NCBI GenBank assembly: GCA_949740535.1
Contig: CATJHO010000115.1
Span: 1-64,000, forward strand
Source of the DNA: an uncultured Lachnospiraceae bacterium
GTDB taxonomy: Bacteria > Bacillota > Clostridia > Lachnospirales > Lachnospiraceae
Length of the DNA: 64,000 nucleotides
Reading direction: 5' to 3'
The notes below the pieces were generated by a model. The model was given only the letters and a program-made list of their open reading frames with translations. It ran no database searches and was not told the DNA's origin. The translations under genes and the position numbers were made by a program. Shown piece by piece: positions 42,452 to 51,192 of the stretch (its first letter is position 1; each line of letters opens with the position of its first letter).

Positions 42452-43492
42452 ATGATTAAAACAGGAATTATCGGAGCAACCGGATACGCAGGCGGTGAAC
42501 TGGTGCGGATTCTGACCGCTCACAAGGAGGCGGAGATCAAATGGTACGGCTCCCGGAGTTACATAGATAAAAAATATGCGGAAGTTTACCAGAATATGTT
42601 TCAGATTGTGGACAATAAATGCATGGATGACAATATGGACGCTTTATCCAGGGAAGTGGATGTGATTTTCACGGCGACGCCCCAGGGGCTCTGCGCATCC
42701 CTGGTCAGTGAGGAGATTCTGTCCCGGACGAAAATCGTGGATTTGAGCGCGGATTTCCGCATAAAGGATGTGAAGATCTATGAGCAGTGGTACAAAATCA
42801 CCCATCCTGCGCCTCAGTATATTCCAGAGGCTGTTTACGGTCTTAGCGAGATAAACCGGGAAGCAGTGAAAAAGGCACGGCTGACAGCCAATCCGGGCTG
42901 TTATCCTACCTGCAGTACGCTTTGTGTCTATCCGTTACTGAAGGAAGGGCTGATTGATCCCGGTACGGTTATTATCGATGCCAAGTCCGGAACCTCAGGG
43001 GCCGGGAGAGGGGCCAAAACGGACAATCTCTTCTGCGAGGTCAATGAGAATATCAAGGCTTATGGAGTGGCCGGCCACCGTCATACGCCGGAGATAGAAG
43101 AACAGCTGTCCTATGCGGCGGGGGAGCCGGTGGTGATCAATTTTACGCCCCATCTGGTTCCCATGAACCGGGGAATTCTGATTACCGCCTATGCCTCGCT
43201 GAAAAGAGAAACCACTTATGAAGAAGTAAAGGCCGCCTATGACAAATACTATGCTTTTGAACGCTTTGTGCGGGTGCTGGAAAAGGATGTATGCCCTCAG
43301 ACCAAGTGGGTGGAGGGAAGCAATTATGTGGATGTGAATTTTAAGCTGGATCCCAGAACGAATCGTATTATTATGATGGGGGCTATGGACAATCTGGTAA
43401 AGGGAGCAGCCGGACAGGCGGTGCAGAATATGAATCTGATGTTTGGACTTAAGGAGAGCGAGGGACTGGAGCTGGTGCCCATGTTCCCGTAA
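42452..43492 (+). CDS. argC: N-acetyl-gamma-glutamyl-phosphate reductase
   Basis: A 346-aa NADPH-dependent enzyme, third step of arginine synthesis. GIIGATGYAGGELVRIL is the cofactor loop; ANPGCYPTCSTL near residue 150 carries the catalytic Cys, and GHRHTPEIEEQL the catalytic His. VVINFTPHLVPMNRGI is conserved in the family. AAGAGGAGAG precedes the ATG. It leads the argC-GNAT-argJ unit under an ArgR-type promoter. Confidence 0.97.
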   Translation: MIKTGIIGATGYAGGELVRILTAHKEAEIKWYGSRSYIDKKYAEVYQNMFQIVDNKCMDDNMDALSREVDVIFTATPQGLCASLVSEEILSRTKIVDLSADFRIKDVKIYEQWYKITHPAPQYIPEAVYGLSEINREAVKKARLTANPGCYPTCSTLCVYPLLKEGLIDPGTVIIDAKSGTSGAGRGAKTDNLFCEVNENIKAYGVAGHRHTPEIEEQLSYAAGEPVVINFTPHLVPMNRGILITAYASLKRETTYEEVKAAYDKYYAFERFVRVLEKDVCPQTKWVEGSNYVDVNFKLDPRTNRIIMMGAMDNLVKGAAGQAVQNMNLMFGLKESEGLELVPMFP

Positions 43493-43550
43493 TGTATAGA
43501 ATCAGCCTCTCCTGACGGGCGTCCGGCAGAGGGAAAGGAATGACAAAGTT

Positions 43551-43997
43551 ATGACAGTTCGGACAATGACAATTGAGGATTATGACGGCGTATACGATCT
43601 GTGGATGACCATCCGGGGCTTTGCTATCCGCAGTATCGACGATTCCAGAGCAGGTGTGGAGCGGTTTCTTAGAAGAAACCCGGATACCAGCGTTGTGGCG
43701 GTGGAGGATGGGAAGATTGTGGGAAGTATTCTCTGCGGCCATGACGGACGGCGGGGCTGTCTTTACCACGTATGCGTGCATCGGGACTGCCGGATGCGGG
43801 GAATCGGCAAGGCAATGGTGGTATTTGCCATGAATGCTCTGAAAAGAGAAGAGATCAGCAAGGTGTCTCTGATTGCATTTACCAAGAATGATATAGGAAA
43901 TGCTTTTTGGAACCGGATCGGCTGGACAAGGCGGCTGGATCTGAATTATTATGATTTTACATTGAATGAAAAGAATATTACGGAGTTTAATAAATAG
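43551..43997 (+). CDS. GNAT-family N-acetyltransferase between argC and argJ
   Basis: A 148-aa acetyl-CoA-dependent acyltransferase. VAVEDGKIVGSILCGHDGRRGCLYHVCVHRDCRMRGIG gives strands beta-4/5 and the RxxGxG pyrophosphate loop; IAFTKNDIGNAFWNRIGW is motif B. It lies 58 bases after argC and 32 before argJ, same strand, so it is probably co-transcribed. Short GNATs can serve as glutamate N-acetyltransferase (ArgA type), but this one resembles generic YpeA/RimI-like members more; the substrate is inferred only from context. Confidence 0.85.
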   Translation: MTVRTMTIEDYDGVYDLWMTIRGFAIRSIDDSRAGVERFLRRNPDTSVVAVEDGKIVGSILCGHDGRRGCLYHVCVHRDCRMRGIGKAMVVFAMNALKREEISKVSLIAFTKNDIGNAFWNRIGWTRRLDLNYYDFTLNEKNITEFNK

Positions 43998-44029
43998 CGT
44001 TCCAGGGCAGACGGTAAGGAGGATAAGAA

Positions 44030-45286
44030 ATGCAGAGTAAGGAAAGCAGAAAAGAGGAAACCATAAGGATAATTCCGGGCGGCGTGACCGCTGCACAGGG
44101 GTTTGAGGCAGCAGCGGCGGCGGCCGGGATCAAGTATAAAGGCCGGACGGATATGGCCCTGATTTACAGCGCCAGGCCCTGCCGGGCAGCAGGAACCTTT
44201 ACAGCCAATGTAGTGAAAGCGGCTCCGGTGAAATGGGATCAGAAAATAGTTGCGGAGTCGCCCTTTGTCCAGGCAGTGATTGTCAATTCAGGAATTGCCA
44301 ATGCCTGTACCGGAGCAGAGGGGTATGGTTATTGCAAAGAGACGGCGCAGGAGTGCGCAAAGGTATTTGGCGTGCCGGAAAATGCGGTGCTGACAGCATC
44401 CACAGGCGTCATAGGAATGCAGCTGCCCATAGACCGTCTGAAGAAGGGGATTACACTGCTTGGGGATGCCAGGGGAAGCAGCCTGGAGCATGGGACCAGC
44501 GCGGCCAAAGCCATTATGACCACTGACACCGTACATAAGGAGATTGCAGTGCAGACAGAGCTGGGCGGGAAGACGGTGACGATTGGCGGCATGTGCAAGG
44601 GTTCTGGCATGATTCATCCCAATATGTGTACCATGCTGGGCTTTGTGACCACCGATGCCTGCATTTCCAAAGAAATGCTGCAAAGGGCTCTAAGCAGGGA
44701 TGTGAAGGATACCTTTAATATGATTTCCGTGGATGGAGACACGTCCACCAACGACACTGTGCTGCTGCTGGCCAATGGAGAAGCAGGCAATCCTGAAATC
44801 ACAGAGGAGAATGAAGATTACCGGCAGTTTGCGGCGGCGCTCAATGTGGTGGATACCTATCTTGCCAGAAAGATGGCGGGAGACGGTGAGGGAGCGACAG
44901 CGCTTTTTGAGGTTAAGATTGTGGGAGCCGGGACGAAGGAAGATGCAGTGCTTTTAAGTAAATCTGTGGTGTCTTCCAGCCTTGTGAAGGCGGCTGTTTA
45001 TGGACACGATGCCAACTGGGGGCGCATCCTCTGCGCCATGGGCTATGCAGGGGTGGAGTTTGACCCGGAACGGGTGGATTTGTTTTTTGAGAGCGCGGCA
45101 GGAAAGATTCAGATTATTGAAAATGGTGTTGCCGTGGATTACAGCGAAGAGGAAGCCGCGAAGATTCTTTCCGAGCCTGAGGTGGCGGCTGTTGCGGATG
45201 TGAAGATGGGAGATGCCTCTGCCACGGCCTGGGGATGTGATCTGACCTATGATTATGTGAAGATTAATGCAGATTACCGGTCTTAA
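44030..45286 (+). CDS. argJ: Bifunctional ornithine acetyltransferase / N-acetylglutamate synthase
   Basis: A 418-aa self-cleaving Ntn-type enzyme that recycles the acetyl group from acetylornithine to glutamate and can make acetylglutamate from acetyl-CoA. NMCTMLGFVTTDA contains the Thr that is the autoprocessing nucleophile (alpha/beta junction); GGVTAAQGFEAAA, NSGIANACTG and ASTGVIGMQLP are family blocks, and GHDANWGRILCAMGYAG is near the end. TAAGGAGGA precedes the ATG. A strong terminator follows, so argB and argD need their own promoter. Confidence 0.96.
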   Translation: MQSKESRKEETIRIIPGGVTAAQGFEAAAAAAGIKYKGRTDMALIYSARPCRAAGTFTANVVKAAPVKWDQKIVAESPFVQAVIVNSGIANACTGAEGYGYCKETAQECAKVFGVPENAVLTASTGVIGMQLPIDRLKKGITLLGDARGSSLEHGTSAAKAIMTTDTVHKEIAVQTELGGKTVTIGGMCKGSGMIHPNMCTMLGFVTTDACISKEMLQRALSRDVKDTFNMISVDGDTSTNDTVLLLANGEAGNPEITEENEDYRQFAAALNVVDTYLARKMAGDGEGATALFEVKIVGAGTKEDAVLLSKSVVSSSLVKAAVYGHDANWGRILCAMGYAGVEFDPERVDLFFESAAGKIQIIENGVAVDYSEEEAAKILSEPEVAAVADVKMGDASATAWGCDLTYDYVKINADYRS

Positions 45287-45401
45287 GATTTCGTGCGCGG
45301 TGCTGGCAGAATGCAGCTGCAAAACGGAGTATGGGATTTTGGGGAGAAAGAACCTCTGCGCCTTAAGACAGAGGGATGTAAGATTCAAATACTGAGGGTG
45401 T

Positions 45402-45447
45402 AAAAGTGTAAGGTGTTTGTGAAATATACAGAACCTTACACTTTTTT
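45402..45447 (+). terminator. Terminator after argJ
   Basis: A 13-bp stem AAAAGTGTAAGGT (45402-45414) with 45433-45445, ending in a T-run. Confidence 0.88.
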
Positions 45448-45555
45448 GCCGTCACATTTTCACCCATGTTACCATTTGGAGCGTGAATGTTAAGCCGGAT
45501 TGATAGAAAAATACGGATTATTCCGGTAGGATTTTCTCGAAAGGAGAACACAGAT

Positions 45556-46074
45556 ATGAAAATTGGAAATCAAATTCACCAATTAAGAAAGCTGTCTGGG
45601 ATGACACAGGAGCAGATGGCGGAGAAGCTGCATGTTTCCAGGCAGACGATCTCCAAGTGGGAGTCGGGAAATACACTGCCGGATTTGGAGAGTATGGTCC
45701 GGATTGGAAGAATGTTCCAGCTGTCCCTGGATGATCTGCTGCTTAAGGAGGATGAGAAAATGACAGAAAGGAATGAAAAAATCACCTTAGAAGATCTGAT
45801 GGAGATCCATCTTCATAACCGCAGGATGACACTTCTTTTAGTAAGCGGGCTGATCTTTTTGATGGTAAGCCTGATGGGAATTATCTTTGTAGGAGTGCTT
45901 CGCAGTACCACCCTTAGTATCGAGTATATGCTGTACCGGTACATGGCTGCAGGAGAGTATGCCTATGCGCCGGTGGATTATGCGGGGCTTCTGATACCTT
46001 CTGTGATTGCGGGGCTTCTGGGCGCCGGGCTGTGTCTGTGGTATGTAATACAGAACCGGCGCGGGCGGAGCTGA
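45556..46074 (+). CDS. XRE-family regulator with two membrane segments
   Basis: 172 aa. Residues 5-62 are a Cro/C1 helix-turn-helix (KLSGMTQEQMAEKLHVSRQTISKWESGNTLPDLESMVRIGRMF). After a charged linker, two hydrophobic segments follow (about 92-116 and 142-165). AAAGGAGA before ATG 45556 sets the start. It may govern the neighbouring small lipoprotein gene, 64 bases downstream; no operator is evident. Confidence 0.85.
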   Translation: MKIGNQIHQLRKLSGMTQEQMAEKLHVSRQTISKWESGNTLPDLESMVRIGRMFQLSLDDLLLKEDEKMTERNEKITLEDLMEIHLHNRRMTLLLVSGLIFLMVSLMGIIFVGVLRSTTLSIEYMLYRYMAAGEYAYAPVDYAGLLIPSVIAGLLGAGLCLWYVIQNRRGRS

Positions 46075-46138
46075 TTGAAAGAAGAAACAGGAAAGCCGGG
46101 AAAAGAATACGGAAACAGGATGAAACGGCAGGAAAGGA

Positions 46139-46753
46139 ATGAATGAAATGAAAAAATTAGAAACTATAAAAGAAATGGGGAAAATAAGCGTAAATAAACG
46201 AAAGTCTGAAAAGACAGGGAATTGTTTTGCGGCAGTATTACTGCTTGGGATGTTCCTGTGTATGGCATCTGCCTGCAGAAAGAATGATAATAGCGAGGAG
46301 CTTAAAAGGGTGATAGCAGCTCTGGGTGATGAAGAGCTTTTTACGGTTATAGAGACAAAGGCAGAGTGTTCTGTCCTTCTGGTGACCGATCAGTTTTATG
46401 ACAGCGGCAACGGTTTTCAGGCATCTGTATTCTGTGATGTCTATTATCCCATAAATGGGGAAGCACAGAATATCGGAAGGCTGGAGAGCATGGGAACAGC
46501 TTATCCCATTGCCTATGATAAATCAGGCATGTACACGGCAGGCGGGCACGAGGTGCGGCGCTATGTGATAGATAAGGAAGGAAATCTGAAGCTGGCAGAG
46601 GGTGTTTATGAAATCTTTGACAATGAGGGAAATGCTTCCTACACAAGAGAGAAGGATGGCAAAACCACAGAGATTACGGAAGAAGCATACTTATCGGTGG
46701 TGGAAGATTACCAAAAAGCGAAGCTTGCAGAGTTCAAATACGGAGCTTCTTAG
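46139..46753 (+). CDS. Putative lipoprotein of unknown function
   Basis: A 204-aa protein with a basic head and a hydrophobic signal segment (residues 28-45) ending in MASAC, an acceptable lipobox (Cys 46). The rest is soluble and acidic, with a possible beta-rich domain; I recognise no family. ATG 46148 (MKKLETI) is an alternative start, while AAAGGAATGA lies just before ATG 46139. It follows the XRE gene on the same strand and ends at a terminator. Confidence 0.65.
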   Translation: MNEMKKLETIKEMGKISVNKRKSEKTGNCFAAVLLLGMFLCMASACRKNDNSEELKRVIAALGDEELFTVIETKAECSVLLVTDQFYDSGNGFQASVFCDVYYPINGEAQNIGRLESMGTAYPIAYDKSGMYTAGGHEVRRYVIDKEGNLKLAEGVYEIFDNEGNASYTREKDGKTTEITEEAYLSVVEDYQKAKLAEFKYGAS

Positions 46754-46770
46754 CGGTAATAAGCCATGTG

Positions 46771-46797
46771 CGGGGGAGTGGTTCACTCCCCCGTTTT
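46771..46797 (+). terminator. Terminator after the lipoprotein gene
   Basis: A 10-bp GC stem CGGGGGAGTG/CACTCCCCCG with a 3-base loop and a TTTT run. The hairpin contains the stop codon of the convergent dipeptidase gene. Confidence 0.85.
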
Positions 46798-48195
46798 GCC
46801 GGTAAACATCCGGTACAATGCTTCCAAGCAGACCCGGCAGTGGAGCCGGAAGTATTCCAGATCGATAAATTCATTGGGACCATGGGCATTGCTGCCTGGC
46901 TGTTCCGGGAAAATGGGTCCAAAACCTGTGACTGTATTATTGCAGTGTCTTGCATAGGTGCCTCCACCGGTGGAATAAAGGGTACAGGGCTTCTTAGCGG
47001 CGGCTTCATAAGAGGCCATGAGTGTGGATACTAAGGGAGTATCCTTGGGAATGTATAAGGGTTCCACATGGCCGGCCTCTGTAACAATCACTTGATAAGG
47101 AGCGGCAGCCTCCCGAAGACCGGAACAGATCTGTTCCTTGTCTGCAGTAACCGGATAACGGATATCCAGAGACAGAACGTCCTGTCCGTTTCCGGCAGAT
47201 ACAATTCCCAGATTCAGAGTCAGAGGGCCGGAGGGCTCGTCGGACATCTGAATTCCCAGAGAGGAACCGTTGTATTCCAGGGCAATTTTCTCGGCGGCAA
47301 AGGTAAAGAGAGGCCCAAGTTCCCCCTCGGAAAAGGCTTTGTGCAGAAACTGGATCAAATGGGAAGCTGCGTTGATGCCCAGTTCAGGTTCGGCGCCGTG
47401 GGCGGCTTTTCCGCTGCAGTGTAATTTGACAGAGGATTTGGTGGAAGCTTCTGTCTGGCTTAAGGTGATGGCCGGGAAAGCTTCAGCCAGCTTTTGAAGT
47501 TTTGGAAGCTGATCGCGATCACAGAGGATTTCAGCAACAGCAGTGCTTGGAACCGAATTGACGGCGGTGCCGGCGGTGAAGGATTGGAGGATGCAGCCAT
47601 CCGGGCGGGCGGCAGAGAGATCGATACGCAGGATGCCCTTCTCCGCATAGCAGATCCCATAGGCGCAGTCCGGCGTAAAGCCCATGACAGGCAGACCCTG
47701 CTGCGCGTAGTAAATGTCTAAATCATTGCTGCCGATCTCCTCGCCGCAGCCAAATACCGCCCGAAGCTTCCGGGAGCCGGGAATCTGGGCGTCTTTTAAG
47801 GCTTTCAGGCAGTAGAGAGCAGCAACAGCAGCCCCCTTGTCGTCTGCGGTGCCTCTGCCGTAGAGGCGGTTTCCTTTTTTTACGGCAGTAAAGGGATCCG
47901 TATCCCAGCCGTCTCCGGCAGGCACCACATCCAGGTGGGTTAGGACATCGATACACTCGGTTCCGCTGCCGTAAGAGGCATGTCCCGCGAAATTGCCGGT
48001 ATTTACGGTCTCAAGTCCCAGATCCTGGGCGCGCTTTAAGATCCAGGCAAGAGCGTCCCGGCAGGGGCGGCCGAAGGGCTTGTCCGGACTTTGGGTGTCA
48101 CAGACGGAAGGGATGGCAGTGAGCGCTTCCAGATCCCGCACAATGTCATCAAAATAATTGTCTATCCGGTATCCGAAGAGAAGTTCCTGTTTCAT
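46783..48195 (-). CDS. M20-family dipeptidase (PepV/Sapep-like)
   Basis: A 470-aa zinc or manganese peptidase. LTHLDVVPAGDGW near residue 80 has the first metal His and catalytic Asp; YGRGTADDKGA holds the bridging Asp; FGCGEEIGSNDL has the catalytic Glu pair; YSTGGGTYARHCNN near residue 425 supplies the last His. The lid domain lies between about residues 180 and 360. It cleaves dipeptides, typical for PepV. The RBS AAAGGA supports ATG 48195 over the longer frame. It sits beside, but points away from, the Opp/Dpp-type transporter, so a shared role is possible. Confidence 0.9.
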   Translation of the reverse strand: MKQELLFGYRIDNYFDDIVRDLEALTAIPSVCDTQSPDKPFGRPCRDALAWILKRAQDLGLETVNTGNFAGHASYGSGTECIDVLTHLDVVPAGDGWDTDPFTAVKKGNRLYGRGTADDKGAAVAALYCLKALKDAQIPGSRKLRAVFGCGEEIGSNDLDIYYAQQGLPVMGFTPDCAYGICYAEKGILRIDLSAARPDGCILQSFTAGTAVNSVPSTAVAEILCDRDQLPKLQKLAEAFPAITLSQTEASTKSSVKLHCSGKAAHGAEPELGINAASHLIQFLHKAFSEGELGPLFTFAAEKIALEYNGSSLGIQMSDEPSGPLTLNLGIVSAGNGQDVLSLDIRYPVTADKEQICSGLREAAAPYQVIVTEAGHVEPLYIPKDTPLVSTLMASYEAAAKKPCTLYSTGGGTYARHCNNTVTGFGPIFPEQPGSNAHGPNEFIDLEYFRLHCRVCLEALYRMFTGKTGE

Positions 48196-48258
48196 GGCAG
48201 AATTCCTTTCTTTTGATATAATTTTGTAAATCCTCACAGGGAAAGAGGATAATTTCTA

Positions 48259-48287
48259 TTGGAAAAAGGTCCGGGATCGGTTATAAT
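48259..48287 (+). promoter_or_regulatory. Promoter candidate of the second GntR gene
   Basis: TTGGAA, 17 bases, TATAAT (48282-48287), about 170 bases upstream of the GntR ATG in the divergent gap with the dipeptidase gene. Confidence 0.5.
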
Positions 48288-48455
48288 GGTCCTGCGTCAC
48301 TTCCCAGACAGTCTGTCAAAAACTATTATACACAAAAAGGACAATGACGGGTAGTGGTTTTTATAGATTCTTACGATTTAAGAAATAGTTCGCGCAGTTA
48401 TGAGTCTTGGCGCCGGTATCGATTCCTGACCCCTGCATAGAAACGGAGAACTTTT

Positions 48456-49169
48456 ATGAAGAACGATATTTCCCTGATGACACCAATTTCCAAGGATCTG
48501 CTGTATATGAAGATTGCAGATGCTATTTCCGATCATATTCAGAAGAATGATCTGAAGCCGGGGGATAAGCTGCCTCCGGAACGGGAGCTGGCAGCAAGGT
48601 TCCAGACCAGCCGCCATTCCGTGCGGGAGGCTCTGCGGGTTTTGGAAAATCAGGGCGTTATCACAAGCCAGATGGGAAGCGGCACCTATGTGGCCAGGAT
48701 TCAAAAGGAGTCCAGTATTTATCTGGATCTGGTGAAGGTAAATTATATCGAAATGCTCAATGTGAAGACGGAGCTGGAAAAATATGTAATCCGCCTGGTG
48801 GCTGAGCGCAGAGAAGAAATTGAAAAGAAAGCTTTCGAACAGCTGGAGGAATATATAATCCAGATGGAGGAGAGCAGCGCGCAGGGAGTATTTGAGGCGG
48901 AAGTGGACAAGAAGTTCCATTATCTCCTGTCAGAGCTTTCCGGAAATACCATGCTTGGCCAGATGATACAGAAGATGATCAAGGCTTTTGACGAGTATTA
49001 CATAGTGCTTCCCCAGTCGGTGAAGCTGTGTCTGGATACGGTCTGCTGGCACCGGGTGATTCTGGATGGGATTCTGGAAGGAAATGTGGATAAGGCCCTT
49101 TATGCCAGCGATCGGATGCTGTTGATTGACCGGGAGATTGTAACCTACTGTGCCCAGTCTTCCAAATAA
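48456..49169 (+). CDS. FCD-type GntR regulator of the ABC/glycosidase operon
   Basis: A 237-aa FadR-like regulator. The winged helix spans about residues 10-78 (LPPERELAARFQTSRHSVREALRVLENQGVITSQMGSGTYV); residues 90-230 are the FCD helical domain, with the expected Asp and His residues (VDKKFHYLLSEL, WHRVILDGILEGN). It stands 230 bases before, and in the same direction as, the transporter genes. A perfect TGGT-TGA-ACCA palindrome, the FadR-family form, lies in their leader at 49358-49368. Confidence 0.9.
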   Translation: MKNDISLMTPISKDLLYMKIADAISDHIQKNDLKPGDKLPPERELAARFQTSRHSVREALRVLENQGVITSQMGSGTYVARIQKESSIYLDLVKVNYIEMLNVKTELEKYVIRLVAERREEIEKKAFEQLEEYIIQMEESSAQGVFEAEVDKKFHYLLSELSGNTMLGQMIQKMIKAFDEYYIVLPQSVKLCLDTVCWHRVILDGILEGNVDKALYASDRMLLIDREIVTYCAQSSK

Positions 49170-49250
49170 CAGGGGAAACGGGCACAGACAGGCGTCCGGA
49201 TGCCTGCGGGGTTACGGAATAATAAACCAGGATTCAAATGCAAAAAAATA

Positions 49251-49279
49251 TTGACAACAGCCATTTCAGCGTTTATGAT
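49251..49279 (+). promoter_or_regulatory. Promoter of the ABC/glycosidase operon
   Basis: Consensus TTGACA (49251-49256), 17 bases, TATGAT (49274-49279). Confidence 0.8.
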
Positions 49280-49357
49280 TAAAAAGGACATAAAAAAGTG
49301 GTTTTGGACTATGAAAATTGTGCAATTTTTAACAAAACTATTTTTTTATTTCCAAAG

Positions 49358-49368
49358 TGGTTGAACCA
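49358..49368. promoter_or_regulatory. FadR-type operator palindrome in the ABC operon leader
   Basis: TGGT-TGA-ACCA, perfectly symmetric, about 72 bases downstream of the predicted start point and 33 before the receptor gene ATG. The adjacent FCD GntR protein is the likely binder. Confidence 0.55.
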
Positions 49369-49401
49369 TTGTACCAATCTAATAAAGACAGGAGGAAAAG
49401 A

Positions 49402-51024
49402 ATGAAAAAGAGAGTTTTAGCAGTACTGCTCACCGGAGCACTGGCAGTATCTTTACTTGCAGGCTGTGGCGGCGGTGCGGGAGACACCACAACGGGAGAG
49501 ACCGGTGATGCTCCGGCTGCGGAACAGGGTTCCGGAGACGAGACAGAAGCGCCTGCAGAGGGCGGCGAGGGCAGTGATACCATCACCTTTGGACAGGCAG
49601 CAGATCCCAGAAGCCTGGATCCGGCATTTGCAGATGACGGCGAGTCTACAAAGATTAACACCAATATCTATGAAGGACTGGTGAGATATTCCGATACCAC
49701 GACTGAGATTCAGCCCAGCCTGGCAGAATCCTGGGAAGTAAGTGATGACGGATTAACCTATACATTCCATTTAAGACAGGGCGTGAAATTCCATGACGGC
49801 ACCGACTTCAATGCAGAAGCCGTAAAGATCAATTTTGACCGTCAGCTTCCCGGCAACGCTACTGAGGATATGCCTTATGCAGGTTTTGTGTTTGCAGCAG
49901 TAACCGAGGTAACTGCAGAGGATGATTACACCGTTGTAATCAAGCTGTCCGAGGCACAGACACCCTTCCTTGCTAACCTGGCTATGATTCAGGGATCTCC
50001 CATTGTAAGCCCGGCAGCGCTGGAAGCCAATGATAACAATGTAACGAACAGCCCCTGTGGTACAGGCCCCTACAAGTTTGTGAGCTGGGATACCAATCAG
50101 TCTGTAGTTCTGGAGCGTTTTGAGGATTACTGGGGAGAGCCGGCCAAGACAAAGAACCTGATCTTCCGGATTATTCCTGACAACTCTGCACGTGTGATCG
50201 CGCTCAATAACGGCGAGGTAGACGTGATTGACGGTATCGACGCGATGGTTGTGGATCAGATCAGCCAGTCCGGAAACAACGTACAGACTGACGAGGCTAT
50301 GATGACCAACTATATGGCATTTAACACCACAGAAGGTGTATGTAAGGATGTAGAGGTCCGCAGAGCGTTGGTTCAGGCCCTCAATGTTCCGGAGATGGTT
50401 CAGACTCTGTATCAGGGTTATGATCAGCCGGCAACCACCTTCCTGCCCTCCTCTCTGCCGGGATATGACAGCACCATTGCACCGCCGGCTTACGATCCGG
50501 AGGCAGCACAGAAGGTACTGGCCGATAAAGGTGTGACTTCTCTTCATATTATCACCTACTCCGTAGCAAGACCTTACAATACAGTCGGCGGACAGAAGCT
50601 GGCAGAAGCTGTACAGGGCTATCTTTCCAAGGTGGGTGTAGAGTGTACCATCGATGCTTATGACTGGACAACGTTCAAAGAGAAGGCCCAGACAGATACG
50701 TATGATCTCCTTTTTGCAGGATGGGGCGGAGATAACGGAGATCCGGATAACTTCCTGAACCTGCTGGCTACAGATGATATTTCCATGAACTACTCTCACT
50801 TCAGCAGTGACGAGTACAAGAAACTGATCGCAGACGGTCTGGTTACTCCGGTTGGCGATGAGAGAAGTGCTATTTATACGGAATGTGAGAAGATTATTGC
50901 CGATCAGGTTCCGATTCTTCCCATCTCTCATGCAAACTTTATGTGTGGAGTGAGCCCAAGAGTAAACGGATTTTTCTATCACGTTGCACAGGCAACAAAG
51001 TTTGCGAACGTAACCAAGAACTAA
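49402..51024 (+). CDS. ABC transporter solute-binding lipoprotein (SBP_bac_5, Opp/Dpp type)
   Basis: A 540-aa extracellular receptor. The signal peptide ends in SLLAGC (lipobox Cys 22), followed by a Gly/Glu/Thr-rich linker to about residue 55. The family-5 fold then starts with ITFGQAADPRSLDPAF; ESWEVSDDGLTYTFHLRQGVKFHDG is the signature segment and CGTGPYKFVSWD is also typical. This family binds peptides, but also nickel and oligosaccharides; with two glycosidases in the same operon, a glycan ligand is plausible. AGGAGG precedes ATG 49402. Confidence 0.92.
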   Translation: MKKRVLAVLLTGALAVSLLAGCGGGAGDTTTGETGDAPAAEQGSGDETEAPAEGGEGSDTITFGQAADPRSLDPAFADDGESTKINTNIYEGLVRYSDTTTEIQPSLAESWEVSDDGLTYTFHLRQGVKFHDGTDFNAEAVKINFDRQLPGNATEDMPYAGFVFAAVTEVTAEDDYTVVIKLSEAQTPFLANLAMIQGSPIVSPAALEANDNNVTNSPCGTGPYKFVSWDTNQSVVLERFEDYWGEPAKTKNLIFRIIPDNSARVIALNNGEVDVIDGIDAMVVDQISQSGNNVQTDEAMMTNYMAFNTTEGVCKDVEVRRALVQALNVPEMVQTLYQGYDQPATTFLPSSLPGYDSTIAPPAYDPEAAQKVLADKGVTSLHIITYSVARPYNTVGGQKLAEAVQGYLSKVGVECTIDAYDWTTFKEKAQTDTYDLLFAGWGGDNGDPDNFLNLLATDDISMNYSHFSSDEYKKLIADGLVTPVGDERSAIYTECEKIIADQVPILPISHANFMCGVSPRVNGFFYHVAQATKFANVTKN

Positions 51025-51043
51025 TCCGTGTTGGATAACTTTT

Positions 51044-51075
51044 AATCAGGGGGGTGTCGCGGCACCCCCCTGATT
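51044..51075 (+). terminator. Intra-operon hairpin after the ABC receptor gene
   Basis: A 13-bp perfect stem (51044-51056 with 51063-51075) around a 6-base loop, with only GTTTA after it. It stands between receptor and permease genes and should be a partial terminator or 3' stabiliser of the receptor mRNA. Confidence 0.7.
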
Positions 51076-51192
51076 GTTTAAAGAAGCAACGGGCCGGATG
51101 AAAGCTCCGGCGGCTGCAAAGGCAGCTGGATCATCGCAGCAGTCCCTTCAAAGGAACTGTTACGAATCATTATAATAGAGGATTACATAACT

